Source: Lophius americanus
Taxonomy: Eukaryota > Chordata > Actinopteri > Lophiiformes > Lophiidae
DNA: 64,000 bases
Direction of reading: 5' to 3'
Assembly: GCA_037951165.1 (NCBI GenBank)
Contig: JBBDHG010000054.1
Span: 1,172,501 to 1,236,500, forward strand
A program made the position numbers and the translations under genes. Under the pieces are notes generated by a model. That model was not told the origin of the DNA and did not search any database. It worked only from the letters and a program-made list of their open reading frames with translations. Positions within the stretch are counted from its first letter, which is position 1, and each line of letters opens with the position of its first letter. This document shows positions 48,390 to 60,720 of the stretch, one piece after another.

Positions 48390-48840
48390 GGCCTACACTC
48401 TAGAGACAAGCCCCCAATCTCCTGCATTGTACAATGAATCTGCCTTATTGAACACCTCATATTAAATGTAGAGTTGTGTCCAAAAAACAGTGTGAGTAAA
48501 ATCTGGACTATTACAGTAAAATATGACGTATACAAGCTGGATCTCCTCGAGTCGATTCATATGCACTGAATTTGGGGTTAATCGGACCAACGGTTGAGAA
48601 ATGATGGCACGAAAAACCTTTTGAAGATAAAGCTCCCAATAGTGTCAAAAATATACAACTGACATTTCCCAAAATCATTCCAGTTGTTACTCATACTAAG
48701 GTCTATAGGGTTTGATGGGGATTATAAAATTGATCCATGAAATCGTTTTTGAGATGTCACATTAAAACTAGCAATCTAGCAGCAGCATATGCCGGACTTT
48801 TCATGGACATAATTAGGCCAAAACGGGTCATTGTTGATGA
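48390..48840 (-). repeat. ACTAGGGGGAGCT repeat family, copy 4 (inverted)
   Basis: On the minus strand the order is CTCAAAAACGATTTCATGGA, CCATTCCAGTTGTTACTCATACTAAGG read as its complement, a decayed core (complement of AAAGCTCCCAATAGTGTC at about 48630-48648), CTCAACCGTTGGTCCGATTA, CATATGAATCGACTCGAGGA and a TTGTACAATGCAGGAG end. This matches copies 2 and 7 in reverse. Confidence 0.75.
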
Positions 48841-49189
48841 TGTTTTTTGAGTTTGAATAGTTATTGCGTGATTTTATCATGTGATTGATCATCCAGTGTT
48901 CTCACATTCTAATTTCACATTTACCTTTTTTTTGATTTGACCATGATTGAGTTGAGATTAAACATAGCAAGTTGCACAAGATTTGTAAACAAGTTGAAGA
49001 AAAGAGGAAAAGTTGTCTTTTTTGGATTACTACGCTCTATACAAGAAAATAGCTACATAATGTTGAATACATTTATAATAATTTGCAGTTTAAAGTGATA
49101 AGTTACATCAGTGAGTCCTTAATAATATGAAAGTATAATTGTAAAATGCAATTTTGAGGAAATATTCAAACACATGTTGTGCAATTTCA

Positions 49190-49900
49190 AAATAAAAGTG
49201 AACTTATTTTGCAAAACTGTGCTTAAATAATGCCCATTTAATTTACTCTTAGCCGTGCCATAGCCCGCAGTTACACTCTTTCATCACAGATGACCCATGA
49301 AACAGGAATTCATTGAAATTACAACCCCCCCTCATTGACATTAATGTACCCAGCACAACAATATGACACTGTTTAGGCCAAAGGACTAAAGCATTTCAAT
49401 TTAAACTCCATTACAATTCTGCAACAACTATATATTTTTTATTTCATAATGCTATTTTAATTAACCTGCAGGTAGTAGCCTCAAGGGGTAAACATAATGT
49501 TTAATTTATCTGCCGCTGATTGTTTTTGCTAGCTGTCACCATGTGCGATGTACGGAAATGCTAATCGAGGAGTTTTAATTCTTCCGTTCCATTCATTCTT
49601 GTTAAAGGAGTGAACCCATTTCATCAAAGTTCAACTCCACTGAATTAATGCCATTTTCTCAGTTCTGTTAGACATGTATTTTAATGATGTGTTTTCGGTT
49701 ATAAGAATATTTCTATCTGCTCGTGACGTACCAAACACAGCCTGAGCAAATTACCCCTTTATTTCTATTTTATTACCATTATTTTCAATTATTTCTAATA
49801 AATCCCCCCAGAATCCTCATGTAATCCTCAATTTGGCTATCTCTATTTCACAATTTTTATATCGTCAGTTCAGCCAAGATTCTTCTTTTCAGCTGGATCC
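49190..49900. other. Repeat-free intronic segment, possible enhancer
   Basis: About 700 bases with many ATTAA/TTAAT words and no repeat family: CATTGACATTAATGTACCCA, TTTTAATTAACCTGCAGGTA, GAATTAATGCCATTTTCTCA. This is the look of a conserved non-coding element. It needs an alignment to test. Confidence 0.25.
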
Positions 49901-50314
49901 ATGAGCCCCTGGAGAGAAAAAAAAAACCAATTGGCTGAGAGCCAATATAGTGCAGGATTATGAAGACCTGTACAATAAACTAAAATGAGGAGAAGGGTAT
50001 CATTTTAAAAACAGTAAAATTATGCTTAAAACATTTACTCATTTTCATACAAGTGTCTAAGATGACACTTTTTAACTGACTTTTCAACAGCTGACTGATA
50101 GTAATCATAGATTGCGTTATATAGATTACTGCTTTTTTGGCTTTCTACGACGTGTTTCTGTTACGTTTATGGAAAAAAGTGTATACATATCTGTAGTAAC
50201 CTATTCGTGAATTCAAATTATTAAGAGTCCAGTACACAAACCGTACAAACTTTTTTAAACAGTTGTCAAATTTCCTTCTTTGTCTATCTGAACAGTTTTT
50301 GTTTGCAGGGTCAG

Positions 50315-50370
50315 TGTTTTTTTTGTGTGTGTGTGCGTGTGTGTGAGTGAGTGAGGGAGTGAGTGGGTGT
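50315..50370. repeat. (GT)n / GAGT microsatellite
   Basis: A GT tract grading into GAGTGAGTGAGGGAGTGAGT units. Confidence 0.85.
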
Positions 50371-50859
50371 TTGTGTATTTTAGATAGGAGCCTGCATCTT
50401 AAGGAAGGTTCTGGGTTTGACAGGAAAAACCAGCTCCCATTGAATGTCTATCCAGCGAGCCTGAAAGGAGGGCCTCATAACTCCGGAAAAGAATATATGC
50501 TTCTCGCCCAGAGAGAAACGCCTGCTGTCTTTTAAGAAGTGACTGTGTTGAGCTTCTTACTATATTTGCGTCTGCGTTCACGAACAGGCATTTGGAGCCT
50601 GACCTTTAATTTCATTTGGCTTTGATGTTATTGCGTAAAACTCCCGAACCTGGATTAAATAAGTTGTCAAAACGTAGAATCTTTCTTTGATGATGACTCT
50701 GTATTCGCTAAGTGCCACTGATGAAGTCAGCATTAATTACACGCACCAGTCATGTACACATTTGTTCCTTTCCATTTGCCACCACATTCGATTACAGACA
50801 AAATACATTTCCTTTGACAAGTTTCAACCCTCTGACCTCCCGATCTTACTGATGGTACA

Positions 50860-51860
50860 AGATTGAGTCATCAAAGGCTCAGCATCAATGCATCACCTTC
50901 AACACCTTTAACTCTCTTCACGTTCAGAATTATTTTCCAACAACTACAAAGTTTAAGGTTTCTGTCTCAACATTTATTTGTAGAAGACATAATGGACATA
51001 GTATCAGTCGGACCTCTTCCTTTTCTTTTTCCTTCAGTGTCTCGAATCTATCGTAAGTGTTCCTCAGGGCTCTGTTTTGGTTCCTCTCCTCACTTACTTC
51101 TTGCCACTCTGTCATATTTTCAGGAAAATTTGTCATTCTTTGCAGACGGCACCCAACTCTATCTGGCCTCCAAGCATAACTCAACCCTTCCACTGTTTTC
51201 CCTCTCTGACGGTCTTGTGGAATTTAAAACACGGCTCTGTCATAATTTTCTCATAATAACTCAGTGGCCATAAAACTGAGGGTTTCCTTATTAGCTCCAA
51301 AACAACTCTGGCCAAATTCCTCCCTTCCCCCAAGTCAACAGTCTGGGCGTCATCATCAACAGCACACTCTCATTCAAGCACACATCAATAATATCACTTG
51401 GTCTGCATGTTTCCACCCACGCAACCTCAATCGTCTCCGCCTGTCTCTCACCTCTCATAGCAACGTCATCCCCGTCAACGCCCTGGTCACCTCCCGCATA
51501 GACAAATGTACTTCTATCCTCTATGGTATTCTGCACAAATGGTAAATGGACTGTACTTTTATAGCTCATCTGGAGCGGTAACCATTCACACTATCACTCA
51601 CACACCAATGGAACAACCATTGGGAGCAACTTGGGGTTCAGTATCTTGCTCAATGACACTGCGACACGAAGACAGCAGTGGCCAGTGTTTGAAGGGCCGA
51701 CAGATAATTGGACAACCTCTCTACCAACTGAGCCACCATGTCCACCTAAAAGCTCCTCCATAAACTCTAAATGGTTCAGAACTCTGCTGCCAGAACACAT
51801 CAACCCTGTCGTTCAAAAACCGTTGGTCATCATCGGGTTGCAGAACCTTTAGCTGGGTAT
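50860..51860 (+). pseudogene. L2-like LINE reverse-transcriptase remnant, split by a SINE
   Basis: In order: CSSGLCFGS (about 51058-51085), the decayed GVPQGSVLGP block; FFADGTQLYLASK (about 51133-51171), the catalytic Y/FADDTQLYL motif with its second aspartate replaced by glycine; a VNSLGVIINSTLSF-like block; and HINNITWSACFHPRNLNRLR (about 51380-51440) followed by LVTSRIDKCTSILYGILHK. The frame is then broken by the SINE at 51541-51748 and resumes with KLLHK.QMVQNSAAR (about 51750-51800). The wording is that of fish L2/CR1-type LINEs. Frameshifts separate the blocks. Confidence 0.8.
51541..51748 (-). mobile_element. SINE inserted into the LINE, internally deleted
   Basis: Minus-strand head with TGGCTCAGTTGGTAGAGAGG, the body ACTGAACCCCAAGTTGCTCC, and the tail CAGTCCATTTACCATTTGTG running into the LINE. 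About 110 bases of the central body are missing compared with the 29.5 kb copy: the tail joins directly to GAGTGATAGTGTGAATGGTT. It sits between the LINE codons for ILHK and KLLHK. Confidence 0.85.
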
Positions 51861-53200
51861 CCCATTAACCATCTGTGACATTGACAATCCTTGTTGTTGA
51901 CCTTGTACTTATCTTTGGCTTTTGTACCTGTGAGGTGACATTAGTGTCCTGAGAGGCCCCCAAAAATGCCACCTTGGCAGCCATTTTAAGAAGTTTGAAA
52001 AGTGTCATAGGCCCTTCCCCTTCCACCACAGAGCCAAGATAGTGTCCATTTAGGTCGAGGAGTGTCCAGCCTTCTACACTCATCTGATTTGTATATGTTA
52101 TCCAGGTACTCTTAGTACTACTTATACTACGTTGGCTTACTTATTAGTGCTTTTATAGACTCAAATTGGCAAAATTAAATATGGTAGTATTTCATTAGCA
52201 TAACTTAGCACATGGATTTTGGCTTTTCGTATCAAAAGTCTTAATTTGATGTTATTAATTTTTCTTTGATTAAAAATAAAACTCAATTTCTTTTTCTTTT
52301 TTTTTTACCTGAGACTACATGTTCTTACTGCTCCTATGGGCAGCAGGGACAGTAATGGAAAATCCTTCATGACAAATCTGGGCCAGTCCTGTCTCCAGGA
52401 CAGCATCGCCATGGGATAGCCAGCGCCAGTCACCTGAGATTTCCTCCAACCCAACCATGTGCAACCCGAGCCCAGGCCCAGGGATAGTTTCATGGGCAAT
52501 ATCTCCCAGTATGCCCCGCTCAATGGAGCCGCCACCACAATGGAACAACACCGGAGGAGTTGTCAAACTAAGAGGAGCCGTCAAAGCAAGACGAGATCTG
52601 ACACCTATTTCTTTTTCAAGTGTGAGGTATGACTGCAGATGAATTCAGCGCCAACAAATTCCGAAAAGGCCGTTGCCCGAATTAGCACGTTCACGTTCCA
52701 GGAATATCCCGTTCCTTTGGTCGTGGTCGCACATCCATCTTAAAATTGTGAACTCAGTTTGGTTTGATTTTAATGAATAAGTTCCAGCTCTCTCTGTTAA
52801 CAATTGTCCGTATGCTTGGAGAAAGGTTGTGCTGGTGGTGAATGATGGCTCACTGTGGTTCCTGAGGGATCTGACACCTGGGTCAGCAGGGGTTTTTGTC
52901 TGCTGCTGCTGTATTGTTGTGTTGACCCTGATGGGGCCGGGCTGTAAGGGGATAAGGGATTGGCTTCCTCTCCCTCCGAGTGGACACAGGGCTATCCATA
53001 GCCTGAGATCTGTGCACACTGCTGAGAGGATGCAATCTGATCTGCATCGGCTGGACATTTGGATCCCATAGGTGCGTAAAGGCCGTTCAGTGAGTCGCCC
53101 TCATCATAATGACCATTCAGGTTCAGCTCAGATGGATGTCCGAGAGGGATGACAAGGAAAGACCTTACACAAGGATACTGCTTCTTGTGACATGTTTGCA
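51861..53200. repeat. Repeat-derived non-coding stretch, families not named
   Basis: Several segments have wording common in fish repeats (CCCAAAAATGCCACCTTGGC, GAGCCAAGATAGTGTCCATT, CACGTTCCAGGAATATCCCG, AGGAGGAGTTGTCAAACTAA). They cannot be tied to a known class. None forms an exon in frame with the Ikaros-family gene. Confidence 0.35.
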
Positions 53201-53408
53201 CAAGTAGAGCAGAGACGTCTCTGATCTGAGGTGTCAGAGTATCACAGCCTCCTCATCCTCTCTAGTCAGAATCTGAAATGACTCCAACTTAATCATCTTC
53301 TTCTTGTTTCTTCTTGTCTTAATCTCCTTTCTAACATGATGCAATGATTGCATTTTGTTTGCTTTATTCAGCAGACTGAATAAAGCTGTGTTTCTGTCGG
53401 TCTCCCAG

Positions 53409-53510
53409 GTAACGGCCAGTGCTCTCCCGGTGAGGAGAATTCGGGAGTGTTGTCCGATATGTCAACACCTAACAGACAGACAGTTCCTCGGGGTAATAAT
53501 TCCTCCATTG
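53409..53510 (+). CDS. ikzf-like: Ikaros-family transcription factor, STPN exon
   Basis: The acceptor TCGGTCTCCCAG ends at 53408 and the donor GTGAGT begins at 53511. The exon is 102 bases, phase 1 at both ends, and adds 34 codons. The peptide runs NGQCSPGEENSGVLSDMSTP, then NRQTVPRGNNSSI. It aligns with the second coding exon of Helios (ELSPERE...DLTSSTPNGQ...STNS) and with Eos (STPNSQ...SANS). The SP.EE and STPN.Q words are the recognisable landmarks; the rest has diverged. This N-terminal stretch has no fold of its own in the family. It joins the acidic exon at 62048 with codon GAT. Confidence 0.8.
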
Positions 53511-54724
53511 GTGAGTACTCAATCGAAACATACTTCTTTCTAAATTCTATTCAGAGCATGTTCAGTACACTCACTGTGTTTCTGTGTTTCTCGTCGTGCT
53601 GTTCCAGTTCATTAGATATGCTAATTTGGGTTATTCTATTATCACTATTATTATTTAATTATTTGGATTGTCTTTATGAAACATTTTTTTCAAAATAAGA
53701 GACCTCAAAGGAAAGAAGGATTTTGTATCCCCCCCTGTTTGTCAGCAATGGGATGGTGGGATGGCACTTTTATGTAATTACATTTTGGTCACTGTGTGTT
53801 CAGACAACATTCTACTAGAACCAGCATGAACTTTTTCAGCAATCTGTGCTATAGTAGATCCACTATGATACCTGACAACATATCTATGCTAGATACTAAT
53901 CACTGCAATTTGGGAACCCCCAATAGGACCTGCTTTTCAATGATGCTTTGACTCAGTCGTCTAGCGTTACACTTTGGCCCTTGTCAAAGTCACTCCGATC
54001 CGTACTCTTGCCCACTTTCACTCCTTCCAACACATTAATTGCATAATTTCTCACCTCAGAACAAGTGCCATTGTAACCATTGTGCCATTGCCATTGTGCT
54101 CAACTCAAAGAGATAAGCACAAATAGATGAAATAGCTGATAACAGGCTTGCAGTATAATTGATATCAAATTAAGTGAGCTGCAAAGAGAACACCATCATA
54201 ATAATTATTACTTAGTTATAACCAGTCTATTCAATCCCTCTGTCTCACTGCGCTCCACAATGCTAGCAAACATTTTGAGCTTCACAATTTTTACACAAAT
54301 GGTCAGAAAGTCCTCACACACCTCGCTGTAAATGTTGAACTTTGGTTGATCCACTTTGAGTTTTATAGCATTTTGCCAAACCCAGTCTGACCTCTTAGTC
54401 ATGTAAAACCTGGGTGTGTTTGATATGTGTCGGGTAGCATGTTCATCGGGTTGTGCATTAAATAAGTGGCTGTTTATTTATTACTTGTTGAGTCACAATA
54501 CAACATTATATGTTAAATATACGGTAATCCTTTGGGCTTTCTTCGTGGACTTATGGACAGCTCTTTTTGTTTTGAAGATTTTTTTTTTTAGCTAGAGTCC
54601 AAAAGGCATTTCTCAGCAGCTTCAATATCTGGAAATCCACAATTTTCCATTATGTTGTCCATCAGAGCTGAGGGGGCCTTCATTCTTTGAAAAAGAAGTT
54701 CGGCATAATGATGCTATCTTTACT

Positions 54725-54955
54725 CTCCTTCTTTCGGCTGCTCCATTTCGGGGTCAGCGCAGCAGATCACCTGTTTTCAACCACAGGTCGGTACCCTGCT
54801 GGCTAACAGTAACAGTGGTGTTTTTTTAACCCGGGCCCCAATCGGTTCGGATTGGAAATCAAATTGTGTTTCGCGTTTCCTGACATAACCCTCCCCATTT
54901 ATCCGGGCTTGGGACAAGCACTAGAAGTGCACTGGCTTGTGACCCTTTGGATGAT
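54725..54955 (+). repeat. Common fish repeat (CGGCTGCTCC...CCCATTTATCCGGGC)
   Basis: TTTCGGCTGCTCCATTTCGG, GGTCAGCGCAGCAGATCACC, CTGACATAACCCTCCCCATT, TATCCGGGCTTGGGACAAGC and AGTGCACTGGCTTGTG are the landmark words, in order, of a widespread teleost repeat of LINE origin. It lacks the middle of the full repeat. Confidence 0.65.
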
Positions 54956-57639
54956 GATGCTATCTTTAATAAGAGTGCTTTACTATAGATATTAAAACAA
55001 ATTAATTATATTGACTTGAGACAATGTTATCTGTGGGTTGTTGCATTTACCAATTAACACGAAAGTCATAGCAGATCAGAAAACTGGCGCTCCCGATCAG
55101 AAACTACTGCGTTGCAAGTGTGGGTGCTACTAAACATATGTGTTCAAATTAGTGATGAAGCATTCTAGAAAAACAAACATCCCTTGTACTTGTACCTTGT
55201 ACATAACGTAGTTATGTCAACCGGTCCCACGAAACTAGGTTTAGTAAATGGAGGGAAGAGTTGTAAACTAATGATTCCTAAATGCTTTTAAGTAAAAGCA
55301 ACAACTCTTCTTAATTAAGGGCTACAATACATCATTCAGTTATTTTGTATCCATTACTACTACTAAAATATTAATTAAAATAAGATCTCCTTGTTTTAGT
55401 TAAAAGAAAGTGCAATTATTAATTTATTTCAATAGAAAAAAAAAGCCATTTTTAATTTCTTAGAGTTTATTTTATTTTGTGTTTTAATTAATTTTATGTA
55501 GATATGTCAACAGTGTCCATCTAACTTAGTCATATTAGATATAATTTAATAACAATAATAAGATACAATATGTATTTGCAACCAAGATGACAGTATTGAG
55601 TAAATTCAACATTAAATATTTTTAATGCTAAACATTTAATTAGATATGGATTATATGTGTCTAGCCTACTAAACAGGGCAACTGCTAAAACTGTTAAGTC
55701 GTATGGAATCAGCTTTTGTGGGTTCAACAAGTCATAAGTTCCACTTTCTAAAGTGGAACACGCATAAAAAACCAAGATATCTTAATTAACTTTGGCATTG
55801 CACATTTATTGAATTTAACAATGAAAGGAAACCCCTTTCCATAAAACCTATTTAACATGTAGATCATCCCCATAGTTAAAACAAAAACAAAAAAAAACAA
55901 ACTTGAAATGAAATCTTCAATCAGAAAAAAGAAAAATATGCGACATACAGTATGAGCTGTAAACAATACAGTCCATACTGTGCAAAAAGACATTTTGCAC
56001 TTGTACTATATTAAAATAACCCAAAAGTGTTGCATTCTAGTCTAGTGACAAACAACTCCTATGTTAATTGGTAAGTTATTACACAATAATAACTGTGTAG
56101 TAACCAAGACGTCTCTCAGATTACCCCTTGCAAAGTCACTGTGATGCAGCAAAGCAGAAAAAGGGGGAACTAAAGGAAGATGAAGCAGTTTAGATGAGAA
56201 AAAGGGAACCTTTATTCCCACAAGTTTAAGATACACTGCCTGGCAATGTTTCCCAAAGGGAGATTTGATTCACCGATTAGAGCTGGTGTCACTGTGGAAG
56301 CTGCGTATCATGATCTGCTCTGAGTCTGGTTGCAAAACCAGGGCGGCCTCACATAATCTGTTTAGTAATAAGCATAATGCGCTGTCAAATTTCACCCAGA
56401 CAATTCAACCTGCATGCCTAAACTCAAGCTCTGCAGCAGTTATTCTAGTATTGTGTCTCACCAGAAGAGGAGTAGAATTACACCCTTTGGGCTCAGTGAC
56501 AATCTGTTTAGTAAGAGTGACAGACTGTCTTCTTCACACAGTAACGACTAGTTGCCTTCAGTCAACCTCTAACTAGGTTGGGATTTTAACTAATATCTTA
56601 AGGATTATGCCAAACTCAGATTATTGCAAGTTGGAATGAATTGCATGCCAAAAATGATTTTGGATGGTTTCATTTTCTGTTTTTGTCGCTGTTATCGCTT
56701 ATCAGAGGAGTATCCTCATCTGACCACTCAGTGCATTCCACTCCGCCACAGTGGAGAGACAGATGTTAAGATGTAAGGAGCTGAATAGCAAGGACCTTCA
56801 GGTCTGCTCTGTGTTGCCAGGATACTGCTGGCGAAGACAGTTGCAATGTGGGTATTGGAATAAGGGTTTTTATTATCATTTTAAGGAATGCGTTTGTTGT
56901 TGGTATATCACCCTTTGAAACCTGTTTATTCCATGTGCAGCATACATGCAGATTCTTTCTTAAGGAACAATACATTGATTCATATAAACATATAAAAGCT
57001 GTCAATCATCACTTACGACCCAGCAGAGGTGTCTGGAGATGTCTGTATCTGCAGACAGTCTGGCTTCTGCCTGCAATTTCTTATTATTATGTTGCAGCAT
57101 AGGAGGTTCCCAGGTTTCTAGTTTCTGCTCACACTGTGATTACCACCCCAGTCGATCCCAAAACAGGATCATCAGGACCAGTAAGTTTTGTTTGAATAAT
57201 GTTTAGATGTTTCCTTACGCTAAGTCGAAAGCCCTGTAGAGTACATAAATAGAATAATTACCAATTTTTTGGTAATGTCATAAAATGTGACTTATCGGCA
57301 TCAAAAAGATAATTATTAACTGTGCAATAACTGTGTAATAACAATGTAATGAATCTTACGATATGAAGATATTATTACTTTACTGATAAACCATGTCTTT
57401 ACATAAAAGGATAATATAATAAATAGCTTGTGTTCCACCAATAATGTGTTCTGTTAGTGAAAGTTTCCTTTCTGTAAGATGGGAATCTTTGGGTGGAATC
57501 AGTTTTGGGAGGTTTTGGTCAATTGAAGGTTTTATGAACTCACATATTTTCATGTTTAATGGAGATAAGTGGAACCCTTATCAAATTTGTAGGCAGGACT
57601 ACATTATCAGGAAAATTATTGTGTCCCTGAAATGTGGGG

Positions 57640-57870
57640 GATATTATTTGTCAACACCATCGCCACAGCAGAACTTTCATTTTTCACCTTTTTTAAAAAC
57701 TTTTTCTTGGATTTAAAATTTTATACCCACATAGACCTTAATGTGATAGATGAGTTGGATTGAACTTAGTTCCCAATCTATATGGATCAATTGAGAAGAT
57801 TTGTCATGTTTATATCATATTTTAGTGTAATATTTCATATTTTACTCACTAAGGGGAACTTTTTCTTTCT
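57640..57870 (+). repeat. ACTAGGGGGAGCT repeat family, copy 5
   Basis: Contains CACCATCGCCACAGCAGAAC, TATACCCACATAGACCTTAA, AATCTATATGGATCAATTGA and TTTTACTCACTAAGGGGAAC (57840-57859). The A-type core is missing; the intervening spacer is present. Confidence 0.65.
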
Positions 57871-58659
57871 ATTTTTATTTACAAAATACACTTTTTGGCC
57901 TCAACCTCCTATCCCCAGCTTTTTACCCATCAACACGTATCAAGTCACAAATCTTCCCTTTGGCTTGTTAAGTATTTGCAAATTTGTCAAATGCAACAAT
58001 ATCGAAACAAAATCTATGCTGCTTGAGTTTGGATTTCTATGCAGCTCCCTGAAAAGAGCGATACTCTAGACCAAATGGTTTCATATAGCAAATGTAGCAT
58101 CACTCCCAAAGAGTGTTTTCTATTTTCAATTTTTTTTTTTATATGGGTCACCAAATAAATTTTCTTCTGTGGACTTCAGCTTTTTACTGAAGTATATTTT
58201 TGAGTTCTATGAGAGCCTTGTTACCTACTGCGGTTTTGGATTTCTGCTCTCTGGCCACAGAAAGGGACAAATAAGAGCACTGATTTTTTGTCTATTTGTC
58301 TGTTTTTATATTACTGTGTACAGGAAAAAAGTCTGTTATCATCTCCTGAATTCACTTTTTGCTTAGTTTAAGATAAAATAATTTTGCTTCCACCTCACTG
58401 CCTTGATTTGATCTAATTTATAAAGTATTTAGCATGTATGTACGGTTTCAATGACACGTGTGTAAAAGGAGGCAGGATTTTAATGAATCATCGATCCGTT
58501 AATAACTAGCTTATCCACAAATTCTCCCTTGTCATGATACAAAATCGAAACAATTAAGATCCCGCTACAACAAAAATGAAATATTGATGTTAATTTACTC
58601 TTTTTAATCTTTATTTTTTTTTTAAATGTCTTTAAATACAAGGGGTGTATTGAGCCTAA

Positions 58660-58885
58660 TAGAATAATTAGGCCTATGCTGTCAGTAAAGGCACATCTCC
58701 AAAAAGTCCCCCTATCCCCTGTGTTGTACAAGCGACCCCCATGATTGAACTCCTCAAAACAATTGTGAATTTATATAAAAACATGTTTTTTAAAATGCTC
58801 CACCGAGAGAATTAATCATAAACTATTAGAATAAAATACGATAAAAGATTGATCTCCTTGAATCAATTCATAAGGAACTATTTAT
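58660..58885 (-). repeat. ACTAGGGGGAGCT repeat family, copy 6 (inverted, partial)
   Basis: CCCCTATCCCCTGTGTTGTA, AGTATTT-like AT spacer, AACATGTTTTTTAAAATGCTCC and TTGATCTCCTTGAATCAATT follow the order of the inverted copy at 48.4 kb. It lies about 1 kb from copies 5 and 7, in the opposite orientation. Confidence 0.55.
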
Positions 58886-59749
58886 TCTCTAAGTTGACTT
58901 AGAAAAGAAAAATCAAGCAGCTGGTAAACAAAAGATGCAAGTTTCACTAAAACATTTTCCATGGATCCTAAACTGTCATGTCATGTGTTTTTTTTTTACA
59001 GAATAATGAGGGCTTCATCTCTGCCGCTTGCTGTGGACCCCTCATGTTTTTTGTTCTCATTATTTTTCTATCTTATTTTTTTTCCACTTTAAGTGTCCAT
59101 GCTGCAAATAACCTGAGATCAAAACTCACCAAAAATGTCAAAGCCCACCCACGGCCACAAAAATGACATTCATTATTTTATTCTCTCGATTAATGTGGAC
59201 TATTTTTCTCCTCTGCTCTGTTCAATTTCCTCAAATCTCTGGAAATCATCCACAGACTTCCCTGATCTAAATATATAAAATACATTTCAATACATTAGTC
59301 AGTTTAGAAGATATACATGTTGAAACCTTTGTCCTCAATTTTAATTTAATGCTTTTAATGAGTGTACCGCAACACTGACACGCATTTCATTATGTCCTCC
59401 AAAAGTTTTTTATTTAGTTTTTTAGTTTTTTGATAACAGACAGAAATACAATGACTTCGCAAAAAAAAACAACCAAAAAACTATTAAACCAAAAAAAAAA
59501 AAACAAGACGCTAACAACATAAAAGAAAAAGAAAAAACAACACAATTAGGATACTTCATTAATTGAGCACTTAAAGTAAGAGTACCAGTATGCTTAGAAC
59601 CTTGGGAATAAAATAGAGAAACATTTATACTTCCCTTTAGTCCCACTTTTCTGTCACACAGATTTTTTTTTAAGCAATAATTTATTAACTGTTGGCCCGA
59701 TAAAGTTCACATTTAATGCATATGATTCAAATGGGTGGAGAGCTATCTT

Positions 59750-60720
59750 GTAAATATCATATTTCACTGTAGTAGTTCATCATTTACCCACTAGGGGAAC
59801 TTTTTATGAAAAACTCTGTTTTCTATACATCATTTAGAAGTATTATATGGATTATTTTCAAATTCTACACCCACATAAAACTTAGTGCGAGTGAGAACTG
59901 GATTGATTTTTGGGAATGATGAGTTGTATGTCTCTGACACTAGGGGGAGCTTTATCTCCAAAGTGTTTGGGCCATAAATTCTAAAGCATTGATCAGATTT
60001 TGTCTAAAGTTGTTGCATATCAATGGACTATAGGAGATGTATTTTGGATACATCGTTTTTCACTTTAATAGTTTATATATTACTCACTAGGGTGAGATCT
60101 CTTAGTGAAAAAGATATTTCATCGACATAACTTCATATCCAGCGGTCGAACTTGTGCATTTTAATTGTTTCAAGGAGGCCTCTCTGGTATCAGATTTTAC
60201 TCTTACAGTTCATATTTTACTCACAAGGGGGAGTTTTCTCATAAAAAATACTGATTTCCTGACATACCTTAAAAACTATTTCATGTAGGATTTTCAAACT
60301 TTCGACCCCCAATAAACCTTAGTGCGAGCAAGAACTGAATTGATTTTGGGAAAGGTCGGCTCTATATATAAATATATATCAACCGCCAAAAGTTTTTGAA
60401 ACGGCAATTATTTCTCAACCGTTGATCCGATCTAATCCAATTTTGGTGCATATGAATCGAGACGAGGAAACTATCTTATGTAGAATATCATATTTTGCCC
60501 CTATTATAGTTAAAAAGTACACATTTTTTACACACTTGAGGCAGCTTTTTTATTAAAAATATTACGGAAATAACTTTAAACATTTAATTTGAAGTGGTCA
60601 ATCACACTTTATTGCATGTACAACGAAGGGAATTGGGTACTTTTCAGGGATTTACCTTTGCTTTTGGGGACAACAGTCAGTCTAGTTTAGAAAGGATCGA
60701 TTTCAAATCATTGTGGCTTC
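59750..60720 (+). repeat. ACTAGGGGGAGCT repeat family, copy 7 (longest)
   Basis: Core motifs begin at 59789 (CACTAGGGGAACTT), 59938 (CACTAGGGGGAGCTTT), 60085 (CACTAGGGTGAGAT) and 60222 (CACAAGGGGGAGTTTT), i.e. 149, 147 and 137 bases apart. A degenerate one at about 60531 is 309 bases further on. Two alternating sub-units are visible. The A unit has CTTAGTGCGAG.AAGAACTG before the core and CTCAACCGTTGATCCGAT after it. The B unit has TTCATATTTTACTCAC before the core. The 3' end (GTACAACGAAGGGAATTGGG) resembles copy 2. Confidence 0.8.

Larger units (their letters stand above)
46358..53408 (+). other. Intron of the Ikaros-family gene (about 7 kb)
   Basis: No coding exon found. It contains an inverted ACTAGGGGGAGCT repeat copy (48390-48840), a GT-rich microsatellite (50315-50370), an L2-like LINE carrying a nested SINE (50860-51860) and repeat-derived sequence (51870-53200). 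The segments 47210-47780 and 49190-49900 are free of the repeats seen elsewhere and are the best places to look for intronic enhancers. Confidence 0.6.

Noticed and set aside
52305..53071. Several overlapping frames on both strands (up to 137 residues)
   Set aside because: They coincide with repeat-like wording, overlap each other on opposite strands, and none joins the Ikaros-family gene in phase.
56265..56576. A 103-residue frame with C-x4-C followed by histidine (CSESGC...NKH), a possible zinc finger 1
   Set aside because: The second histidine is missing, no acceptor and donor in the right phase were found, it does not resemble the family's finger 1, and it lies before the acidic exon, so the order would be wrong.
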